From Chara braunii (taxonomy: Eukaryota > Streptophyta > Charophyceae > Charales > Characeae): a stretch of 40,268 bases of DNA. Position 1 is the stretch's first letter. Every line of letters starts with the position of its first letter. Made by a program: the position numbers and the translations under genes. The stretch spans positions 1,757,235-1,797,502 of the forward strand of contig BFEA01000306.1 of the NCBI GenBank assembly GCA_003427395.1. Direction: 5' to 3'. This document shows positions 18,269-27,879 of this stretch, piece by piece. Under the pieces are notes generated by a model. That model saw only the letters and a program-made list of their open reading frames with translations. It did no database searches and was not told the origin of the DNA.

Positions 18269-19549
18269 TGGTTTGATCGCCACTTACCTNTGGCACGCTG
18301 GCGTTATACAGACTTGGTGCGTTGATGACGCTTCTTCGCAGTGGGTACTTGTGACGTTAGGCTACACTAGGTGCACGCCCTGGGTAGAGAGGGGTGCACC
18401 GGAAGGCTATTGACGGCCTTATTAGCCGTGGTGACAGGCGGAATGTTTGATTGATGATGAGAGCATGCTGATGTGGCATTGGACTAAGGTGGCACTGCAT
18501 TGCGTTGTGGGTGGTATCGAGGTCATGACCGGTCATCAAATGCAACATCAGCTCAATTGGTGAGAAATCTGTGGTTGGGGGCAGCTATCTCCAGGTATGT
18601 TGATCCCTTACCTTATCTACCCTCTCAATCTCTTCTTACCGTGAGGAAGTGAGTCCAACTTGAGAGTCCTCTCCTTGGTGAGGTGTCGTGAGCGCGCTAC
18701 CTTGAGAGACGACAATCTTCCCGGAAGCATCTGGAAGGAGAAAGGGCGGTGCCTTTGAAGGGCCCTGGTTGAAGCACTTGGGTCACGGTCACCATGCCAA
18801 CCCACAGGGAGTAGTGCACGCATGCAATGGCTGCTGTCCTGTTTGGCACTTGCTGCGCTGATAGAAGTTCCTCCGGGTGTGCCAGCCCATGACAGACGCT
18901 TACCAGACCGTCTATAGACATTTCTGGTTGGGAGTTCATTGTGATTCTGGCTGTGATCGTCGTCCTGACTGCGACGTTAAATAATTCCTGAAGAGATGGG
19001 GGCGCTCTATAAATTCCTCCTAATCAGCCAGATCACATGGACAGGAAGGCTCGTCGCCGTACGAGGGTAAATAAGAGTGGTTGGGCTGGCTTGCTCGGTG
19101 ACAACTTGGGCACAGGGGTGGGCCGAAATACACACGAAGGCACTGCCTGCTCAATGATGTTGTTCGAATGGTTGGATTGAGGGGAGGGTAGGTTCCAATT
19201 GGTGCTCAGCTGTTTACACAACCATACCCATCAATCATACATCTGCTACATTGTCTTTTTGTACCTTTGATTAGTTGGTTGACGGACTGCTAACCTCACA
19301 GACAGATTAGTGTAGGACTGTTGTATGCTACCATAGCCAGTTCTAACTAATGCTGCTGTAAGTGAACCAATCAGGGTGCATCTAGACTATGTAGACAATC
19401 TGTGTGAATGTTGTAGAGATGCCACTTGATTCGATATAGTAAGGAACTCGCCGGACACAATCATTTTTAGAAAATTACGTGCCGGTCAGATACATGCTGC
19501 GGTAGGATTCCACTAGGGGATTCTAGTTCAGATACTATTTGTCTAACTA
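18269..19549 (+). other. Element D leader
   Basis: About 1.28 kb with no recognised coding sequence. It holds a good splice-donor match (CAGGTATGT, 18592-18600), the second copy of the hairpin module (18958-19031) and one ambiguous base at 18290. Confidence 0.65.
18958..19031 (+). repeat. Conserved two-hairpin module, copy 2 (D leader)
   Basis: Matches 9241-9315: identical first 25 bases with hairpin CGTCG/CGACG, then AGAG (18992-18995) with CTCT (19005-19008). The flanking sequence is unrelated to that of copy 1, so the module is conserved or was moved on its own. Confidence 0.7.
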
Positions 19550-21370
19550 ATGAGTGGTTCTGACCCTCCTCATGATAGAACTGAGGGTAATAACACGTGC
19601 ACAATCACTAAGGGTACCACATGTGTTCCAGGCCTTGGATCCGGGAGAAGAAAGACGGATACGTAGAGCCCGTGCGTTAGCAGCGGGGATAGCAGAAGCA
19701 AACAGAGCAGCAAGAGAGCAGGCAACAGCAGCCAGAGCAGTTGCGATGGCTAACGGCGCAAGCTCTGCTGCTTCTTCATTTGCGTCCTCGTCAGGAACTA
19801 ATGGGAGCTCGTTGGGAATGCCAACGAGTTCTAGAAGTTGCTTGGGCACTTCCGGTTCCACAGGCTCCAGCCAGTCTTCTAGTCAAATGGCGGGCTCGCA
19901 GTTCAGACCCCGCGTCAGAGGGAGCTCAGAAATGCTCCGCCGTAAGTTAGAGAAGGACCTGAAAGATGCTACCGATAGAGAAAATGCGATGAAAACTAGA
20001 GCAGCCAGGCTTGAATCTTTAGAGGCTGACAAGGCTGAACTAGAGGGCTTGGATGAGTCGGCGTTGACTGACCCACTGAAAGTATTGAAGAAGAACATGT
20101 TGTCACTACACGCACACGTGGACAGTAAGTTAGACTTCATGCAGAGCACTCTAGACCAGATCCTGGATGCTTTGAAAAGGCCAGGATTCCGGCCATCAGC
20201 ACAATCGTTGTTGCCGTTATCGGCGATGTCAGGCCCCTTTCCAGTTCAAGCAGGCACACAGCCAAGTGGCACATCTGCAGCAGCCGCTCAGATTGTTGCA
20301 TCTTCTTCTTCGGGTCCAGCGGTGGTTGCTACACCACCGCAACAATCTGTTCCTGCACAGGGACAGCAGCAAGGTCAATGGTATCCCAAAACCCCAATGA
20401 AACTGCCTCTTGCCTTCTCAGGCGAGAGAAAGGACGAGGAACTCAACACATGGTTCAGGACCGTCCCGGTTTGGGTGAAGTCAAAGAGGACCTTGCCTGA
20501 GGACGAAGTGGTAACTGCTGCATCTTACCTCGAGGGTAAGGCAGCCAAGTGGTTAGATGGTGTAGTTATCAAGGCCGGGTATGGGAGACGCATGGCGGAT
20601 TGGGCTAAGTCCCTGACATTAGACCAGTTTGTGAAGATGGTAGAAGCTCGATGGCATAACCCACAGGAGGCACAAAAGGCCACTGATGCCATTAACAAAC
20701 TGGACCAACGCAACTTCACGACAATTAGGGAGCTTATGACTACCGTTGAGAGCCTGATCCTCGTCCCAGGTATCAACTACAGTGACCAGTCCTGTTAACA
20801 ACGTTTGTTAGATGTCTCCCTGAGAACATCAGGAACTTACTAGCCAGTGAGGCACTCACTAAGTACCACTCGTTTGAGACATTGTCTAGGAAAGCCTTAG
20901 ACTTAGAGGCCACGCTAGGCAATGCTCAACCCACCTTAGGAAATGACTTAAAGAAGAAGAAGAGTCCCCAGGAGTGGAAGAAGAAGGGGGCAAAGTTGAT
21001 GATGGTGGAGTTCGATGGGACTCAAACTGAGATCGACGAACTCTCTGACCTGGTGGACTATTCAGAGTATGACGGCGAGGAGGTAGCTGAGGGTAGCACC
21101 CTCGCCGCGGTAGTTAAGACCAAACAGGCCGAGGGAAGGGCCAGCCTAGGGGTCAAGGGAAAGCCGCCTCCAATCAGACCAAACAGGCTGAGTGGACTAA
21201 GGCAGGTCTTGATCAAGATGTGTGGCGTGACCGTCGATCGCGTGGCGCTTGTATCAACTGCGGGGAATACGGACACACGCAGTGGAAGTGTCAGAACGCT
21301 AAGGTTACGCAAAAGGTTGCGCCAAAAGTAGGGGCAACTTATTCCCAGGCTTCTACCTCGGGAAACACGT
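19550..21370 (+). pseudogene. Element D gag with intact zinc knuckle, frameshifted
   Basis: I take ATG 19550 (MSGSDPPHDRTEG) as start; a frameshift near 19650 leads into the long frame that ends at 20798. Order: Ala/Arg-rich helix (RRARALAAGIAEANRAAREQ), Ser/Gly-rich linker, coil (about 19930-20190), Gln/Pro-rich linker, then gag core (MKLPLAFSGERKDEELNTWF; EGKAAKWLDGVV; SLTLDQFVKMVEARW). A one-base insertion near 20790 shifts the core end (LLTTFVRCLPENIRNLL) into another frame, with a further shift near 21130-21190. The nucleocapsid CX2CX4HX4C is perfect (CINCGEYGHTQWKC, 21250-21291). The last frame ends at TGA near 21370, and pol opens in a different frame 47 bases later. Confidence 0.88.
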
Positions 21371-21416
21371 GAGGCCAGTAGAAGTAGTAGCTGCTTCTAC
21401 TCAAGATGAAGTATGA

Positions 21417-24400
21417 ATGATACCCTCCCTACTTCATGACAAGGCCAAGGCTAATGACCCCTTAGTCACCCCGCTGACACAACTAGACCAAACTATGCTC
21501 TGTACGTTAGATGTGTCTGAAGCCTTAGAGGACTTGGAGAGTGAGTGGTCAAACAAGGACCCTCGTGAGTCCTGGGTGGCACTAAGGAAAGGTCCTAGAG
21601 GGGAACATTTCGTGGTGGAAGTCGATGTAGGAGGCCGCAAATGTGGTGCCTTCATAGACATTGGCTCCACGCGGAATTACATAAGTCGCGACTGTTTGGA
21701 CAGGCTGCACCTACAGGACCTCGTACGACACCTTAGTAGACCTGTAGCATCTACTTTGGCCAACAAGGAGCACATGATTGAAACAGACTACATCAAGGAC
21801 GTAGTCTGTACCTTCTCCTATGGAGGAGGTGAGCTTAACCATAAGATCTCGTTCTTGGTTAGCGACGACTTGCCATTCGATATGTTGTTAGGCATGTATT
21901 ACCTCGAAGTTGCTGAGCCCCAGTTCAACTGGGATAAGAAGGTGCTGAAATACAAGTTGCCCGATGGCCGAACTGTCAGAATGACTAAGTTCAAGGCCAG
22001 CAGTATTGTAGATACCTATGGCGGCTTGTGCACATCAGCATTCTATAACTATTACAAGCAAAACCAAGAGGAGGGTATGTACCTTGTTTACGTCTCTGAG
22101 AAAGGGGAGGCCGTTAAAACACCCCCAGAGATAGAAAGCGTCGTTGCTAAGTTCCCCGATCTGTTCGAGGAGCCCTCAGGAGTTGTTGATAGGGAAGTCG
22201 TTCACGCTATAGAAATCATTCCAGGGAGTAAGACCCCAAAGGGAAGGATCTATAGGATGGCCCCTGCCGAGTTAGATGAACTTCGAAAGCAACTCAAGGA
22301 GCTGACAAAGAAGGGATGGATTCGGCCTAGTACTTCCCCTTACGGATCACCCGTGCTATTTGCACCGAAGAAGGGGGGTACTTTGAGGATGTGCATTAAT
22401 TATAGGGACCTCAATGCCATCACAGTGAAAAACGCAGAGCCTCTACCTTGCATAGACGACCTATTGGATAGGGTGCAGGGATGCAAGTACTATACAAAGC
22501 TAGACTTGAAATCCGGATATCACCAGATCGCAATAAGACCTGAGGACCAACACAAAACAACTTTTCAGACTAGATATGGTCTGTATGAGTTTGTAGTGAT
22601 GCCTTTTGGTCTTTGCAATGCGCCCGGTACATTCCAGCACGCTATGAATCGGATCTTCCATGACCATTTAGATAAGTTTGTTGTGGTTTACTTGGACGAC
22701 ATTCTGATCTTTAGTAAGTCTGCCCAGGAGCACGCAAAGCACGTTGAGACAGTTCTCTCACTCCTGGGACAGCACAAGTATAAGGTCAACTTAGAGAAGT
22801 GTGAGTTCGGCCGCACTAAGATACTATACTTGGGTCACGAAGTATCCGCGGAAGGAATTAGGCCGGAAGATGCGAAGGTGGCTAGTATTCGAGACTGGCC
22901 ACGACCTCAGACAGTCACTGAGGTCAGATCATTCTTAGGAATGTGCGGCTCCTATAGGAACTTTGTAAAGAACTATTCTACAGTCGCCTCTCCTTTGACT
23001 GATCTAACTCGACTTGACACACCGTGGGACTGGAGTGATGAGTGCGAGGGTGCTTTCAAGAGATTGAAGCATGCACTCATGAATCATGAAGTTCTCATGG
23101 TTCCCGATCCGCAGAAGCCATTCATAGTGACCACTGACGCAAGCCAATACGGCATTGGCGCAGTGCTGGCTCAACAGGATGGGAAAAAGTTGAGACCAAT
23201 TGAGTACATGAGTAAGAAGATGCCATCGAAGAAGGTTGCTAAGTCCACCTACGAAAGGGAACTCTATGCTCTCTACAAGGCACTTGTCCATTGGAGACAG
23301 TTCCTTTTGGGAAGGTTCTTCTATCTGAGGACTGATCATTAGACCCTCAAATGGATCAAGACTCAACCGGCTCTTTCTGATGCACTCAAGCGATGGATTG
23401 AGGTCATAGATCAATATGACTTCAAGCTTGAGTACCTGAATGGAGAGTACAACAAGGTTGCAGACGCGCTATCCCGTAGAGCAGACTACCTAGGTGCACT
23501 AATTTATGAATTCGGCGTATCTAACGAAGTAACTCAATCATTGGTGGGAGCCTATCAGGAAGATCCTGTCACGATGGACATCATCCGCAAACTTCAGGCA
23601 AAAGATAAGGCCACAGAAAGTGAGTTTGTGATGGTGGATGGGCTAATCTATCTTGATAAGGCCGGAGTAAAGAGATTGGTACTTCCATCTAGTGAACAGT
23701 TGCGTAGTTTATTTTTAGGCGAATGTCACGACACAACTGGGCACTTTGGCTACAAGAAGACGAGTGCTAACTTGGTACAGCGATTTTGGTGGCCCAGAAT
23801 GTTAGATGACGCAAAAAAGTATGTTGAGACCTGTGAGGTCTGTCAGCAGGACAAGCCGCGAACTCAAGCACCGCTTGGGTTGTTGAAACCTTTACCAAGT
23901 CCTGATGGTCCAGGACCGAGTGTTTCCATGGACTTCATGGACACCCTAGTGACCAGCAAGAGTGGTAAGAGGTTCATATTCGTCATCATTGACAGATTCA
24001 CCAAGTACGCTAGACTAATATTAATGCCAGAAACAGCCAGGACAGAATACGTTATCAAGTTGTTCAAGGACAACTGGGTAAGGGACTTTGGTTTACCAAA
24101 GACCATCATTAGTGACCGAGACGTCCGATTCACNNNNNNNNNNNNNNNNNNNNNNNNNNNNNNNNNNNNNNNNNNNNNNNNNNNNNNNNNNNNNNNNNNN
24201 NNNNNNNNNNNNNNNNNNNNNNNNNNNNNNNNNNNNNNNNNNNNNNNNNNNNNATGGGCAGTCAACTTCAGATGACTTCAGGGAATCATCCCGAAGCCAA
24301 CGGACAGGCCGAACAAATGAATAGAGTTGTACAGCACTTGCTGAGGCACTACATCAAGCCCAGCCAGGAAGACAAGGATGAGCAGTTACCTCTCATCGCC

Positions 24401-25066
24401 AGCCTGTACAACAATGCTATGCATAGCAGTACCGGCGTTAGTCCGAATCAGCTGCACTTGCGATGGAAGCCTAGATCAGCGCTAGACTTCCTTCTACCTG
24501 AAAACCGATCCGCTGCAACTCCCGGCACACTAGAGTATGGTGTGCAGTATGAGAAGTTGCTGGAAGAGGCTCTCGAGCATATGAGGTAGGGGAACGAGTC
24601 TGGGTCAAGGCTAGCGAGTTAGGACAGGAGTTCGGAATCTCTCGCAAACTAATGCCGCAATATTTTGGTCCCTGGGAAGTCCTAGATGTAGTGGGAGAAG
24701 AGTTGGATGGTCCCACATATGTCATTCGTGTCCCTGGACACCTACGCACTCACCCAGTCTTTCATGCCTCGAAGCTTGCACCTTTCGCTGAGACAGATCA
24801 ATTCCCTTCCAGGAGATCAATGCTGCCCCCAACCATGGATGGACAAGTCGACATCGATGATATTGTGGATCACAGGGACATGCCTGTTGCGAAGCCGCTG
24901 GGTCGAGGAAGACCTCCTAAACCCAAGAGAGAGTACTGTGTCAGATTCAGGCATCACACGGATTCCAAAGAAGACCGGTGGTTTACCAGGGAAGAACTGA
25001 TTGAGACAGCTCCTCAGGTGGTGGCAGATTATGAACGGAAGCTAAAAGGGAAGGCACCTGCGAAGT
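21417..25066 (+). pseudogene. Element D pol: protease, RT, RNase H, integrase, chromodomain-like tail
   Basis: One frame is open from 21417 to the N gap except for a single TAG at 23340-23342. The stop follows TDH, where family members have Gln, so CAG to TAG is likely. Protease: FIDIGSTRNYIS (DIG at 21657-21665, Ile for Ser/Thr). [33 protein letters not shown] with YLDD at 22689-22700. RNase H: VTTDASQYGIGAVL (Asp at 23136), STYERELYAL. Integrase: HHCC (ECHDTTGHFGYKK; CEVCQQDK), D (SMDFMD), D (ISDRDVRFT), then the gap, then NHPEANGQAEQMNR with the catalytic E. Near 24588 about 20 residues are missing between EALEHM and VGERVWVKA, with a frame change. The tail (HPVFHASKL; VDIDDIVDHRD; EDRWFTREELIETAP) is chromodomain-like and ends at TAA 25066-25068. 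Confidence 0.93.
24134..24253. other. Assembly gap of 120 N
   Basis: It falls inside the integrase core between ISDRDVRFT and GSQLQMTSG. Family members have only about 10-12 residues there, so the true missing length is probably near 30-40 bases. The frame after the gap does not match the frame before it at a length of 120. Confidence 0.9.
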
Positions 25067-25092
25067 AAGCATCTCAGCAGACTTTCGAAGCT

Positions 25093-25105
25093 AAGGGGGA
25101 TGGAA
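25093..25105 (+). promoter_or_regulatory. Polypurine tract of element D
   Basis: AAGGGGGATGGAA lies directly before the 3' LTR and would prime plus-strand DNA synthesis. Confidence 0.8.
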
Positions 25106-26229
25106 TGTGAGGAATGAGCCCTCAAGAAGGGGCCTTGCCATGATGTACATGTTCTGGGCTAAGGCCCCAGCAAGCCTCGTGCACGCCCTAAGTGAAGGCG
25201 GGCCAGCAAATCAACAATAGCCCTATGTGCATACATTTCACGAAGTGGGGTCCTTACAGTTGCAGCACGCCAGTTGGTTGGAGTGCACCAAGTTTCGGAT
25301 CTCAACAAATGCTGAAATGCCCAGGGCCTCTGAGTTAGTTAGGCCCTGGGCTCCTGAACGTGAGGCCGACAATGCACGCTGGGTAAAGAGGCCGAAAATG
25401 CAAAGGGAAATCGGCCCACTGTCTGAATCTGGCCGCAGGCCTGGATGAGAGAGGCACAACTGCATCTCCGGGGGCCCAACTGTATCGGGCTGAGTTCAGC
25501 CTCTGGGCCCCGGTCGCAGGCTGAAGGGAGGCCGCCCACATGCTGCATTGGCATATAGGCAAGCAGGGCAAGGCAGCAGGGATCTTGGCGATTGCGAGCA
25601 AGGCCGGCACGCTGCTACGTTGCAGGCATGCTGCGCTGCGCTAAGGCTGAGTGGAGCAGGACAGCGTTAGGCGGTAGGGCGCTGCCTGTGAGCGCAGGGC
25701 GCTGACGGCCATAGCCGGGCTGCCTGTGTGCGCAGTGGAGCAGGACAACGTTAGGCGGTAGGGCGCTGCCTGTGAGCGCAGGGCACTGGCGGCCAGAGCC
25801 GGGCTGCCTATGTGCGCAGAGGGGTGAAGGGCGAAGGTGGTACTTCGAAGGTGAAGGGCGCTGTGTGGGTGACAAGGGAGAGTGTGGGGAAGATGACACG
25901 TATTTGGTGATGGTGGAGGACGACATTGGTGTTGACATCATCACTCGCTGGTAGTCAAGTGGGCTATTTGCTTTTCATTGCTGTAGTTGTAGGATAGTTG
26001 TAGAGTAGATAGGGCGCCTGGCGCCATTCACAAGAGAGAGCTACATTTGGGATATGCTGTTGGTGTCGCCCTGTTGGGCATGGACATTGACTCACGATTC
26101 TTCTTTATCAATCTCAATTGGATGGTTACTCGGTTCCATGTGCTATCTGCTTTGGCTTTGAATACTAGGACTTCAGTGTGATATTGCATTCTGGATTTTT
26201 GTGCTTCGCACATACTCATGTTCCTTGCA
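25106..26229 (+). repeat. Element D 3' LTR
   Basis: 1124 bases against 1040 in the 5' LTR. The difference is explained by a tandem duplication at 25651-25818. Otherwise collinear with 17214-18253, with substitutions mainly of the C-T/G-A type. Confidence 0.93.
25651..25818 (+). repeat. 84-base tandem duplication in the D 3' LTR only
   Basis: Units 25651-25734 and 25735-25818, each starting GTGGAGCAGGACA and ending GTGCGCA, differ at about five positions. The 5' LTR has a single unit at this place. Confidence 0.85.
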
Positions 26230-26233
26230 CATG
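26230..26233 (+). other. Target-site duplication of element D, right copy
   Basis: CATG, matching 17210-17213. Its last three bases are the ATG that opens element F gag. Confidence 0.75.
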
Positions 26234-27760
26234 GCAATAGCAAAGGCTTCTGTGGCTTTAAAGGTCGAAGTGGATGTGACCAACGATGAGGGCAAACCAT
26301 TATTCCAAGTCCTCTACGACAAGGCACCGGCAAGGGAAGAAAAGGCAGAGGAGGAAACGTTGAAAACCGCTGTTGCAGACCATGAGGTTGTCTTTAAAAC
26401 AGTCCCCTCCTTGCCTGGCGCCGAGGTCAAGAAAGATCTGGTCACATATGAGCGTGCACTTATAGACTGTCACCTGCTCATTGACTTTCCTGGTCAGATC
26501 TATAAACTGTTGACCAGGTAAGTAAACTGGAAACGCAGATTGCGGATATGGCCAAGGAGCATAGTGATCAGATGCGGCAAATGGCAAATCTGCATCAGGC
26601 CCAAATTTTTAACTCTTCCTCTACCTCATGCCCCCAATGCTGCTTACCAGTTCGTCCTCGCTCCTCTCAATGCCTCTACTTCTTCTTCTCAGAGTGTTGT
26701 TCAATCGGGACCTGCGGTAGGTGCAGACCCCGTTGCCATTGCAACAAGTGACAACACTGGGGTTTCTGCAACTGGTGCAGCCTCGAGTTCAGGTAAAGCA
26801 TTTGCTGATGCCGACTATAGCAGTCCCTATGTGGACGGGAAGACGGTACAAATACCGTTTAAGTACGACGGCAAGGAAGACGTTGAGTTTTGGATAAGCT
26901 CCATGAGGGCCTACTTCAAGGTATTGAAACTCAATTGATGAGCTAGTCCTTATATCTTAGGGACAAACGTCGAACCCGACGTACGGGGCTTCTTGGAAGT
27001 CCAAGCTATGCAAGTCGGGTATACTAAAGAGTGATCTGACGCAATGGCTTTAAGGCCACACCAGTGGCCACAATGGAAGAGATCTTGATTAAACAATATA
27101 AAGATCTACATGTTGCTGCGAGAGTAAGGAACAAGTTTGACTATTTCAAGCACAGGAGGTGGTCAGGCACCATGCACAACCTGCAATTGTATGTCTGCAA
27201 ACTTTTTGCTACTCGCGGGTTGGAAATGACTGCACAGTCATACATGGATGTTGTGAAAGGTGCGGTTCCCACTACTTACACACATCGCCTAGGCACAAAT
27301 CTCATTGGATACACGGATTGGCTTTCCCTCATGCAGGATGTAGTCAACCTCGAGCAACAATACCTCGTTTCCATAGCAGGCAACAAGCGGTTTAGAGGTA
27401 GCAACCGCTTTGCTGTGCATGAAGGCTGATGAGGAGGCCTATGCAGATGACCCCACTCTTGGTGACCATCAAGAGCTGGATTCTGATACAGCCTGTTCAT
27501 CTTCAACCCATGAATCTGATATTAATAACGATGAAGATCAATTTAATGTTTTTACGAAGTCTGCCAATGTGAGATTACCAAACCGGAACTCAGGCAAGAA
27601 CTATGTCCCACTCCCCAAAGGAGCCAAGATCCCAGCCAAGCCGGAGAATGCCACAACCAAACCTTGGTTGGACCTCCGGATCAATGAAAGTGAGTGAAAG
27701 GCTAGGCTAGGATCAAGAAGGGAGTTTGTCTGTATTGCCCGAAACCCAACCATTAAGTCC
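26231..27760 (+). pseudogene. Element F gag remnant
   Basis: Starts at ATG 26231 immediately after element D. The first frame (to 26521) has a globular part (VALKVEVDVTNDEGKPLF; HEVVFKTVPSLPGAEVKKDL), then a stop. A short coil (VSKLETQIADMAKEHSDQM) and Ser/Ala-rich linker follow. The gag core has VQIPFKYDGKEDVEFWISSM (frame to 26938) and resumes in the frame 27064-27429 (EEILIKQYKDLHVAARVRNK; RGLEMTAQSYMDVVKGA). An acidic linker lies at 27410-27697. The nucleocapsid knuckle near 27727 reads CLYCPKPNH and then a stop, so the last Cys is lost. Several stops and frame changes: dead. The start-codon assignment depends on the D insertion reading. Confidence 0.78.
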
Positions 27761-27879
27761 AAAGTTATGGGTTGTTGGGAAATCGGAATTGGGCGTAGAT
27801 TGGGCATCAACACCTTCTACAACAAGGGAGACTGAACAGGTAAGTGATAACTCCTCCAAGGAACTAGATACAATTCAAC

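Larger units (their letters stand above)
17214..26229 (+). mobile_element. Element D: nearly complete Ty3/gypsy chromovirus-type retrotransposon nested in element F
   Basis: All structural parts are in order: 5' LTR 17214-18253, PBS 18257-18268, leader, gag from 19550, zinc knuckle, pol 21417-25066, polypurine tract 25093-25105, 3' LTR 25106-26229, and a CATG duplication on both sides. LTRs start with TGTGAGG and end with TTGCA. By hand I count six substitutions in the first 207 LTR bases, mostly C-T or G-A, so insertion was fairly recent. Total about 9.0 kb including the N gap. Gag frameshifts, a pol stop and a pol deletion make it non-autonomous now. Confidence 0.93.

Noticed and set aside
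19554-19640. Start of D gag at GTG 19554 in the long frame
   Set aside because: ATG 19550 in the adjacent frame gives a hydrophilic gag-like N-terminus, and a frameshift near 19650 explains the join better than a GTG start in a eukaryote.
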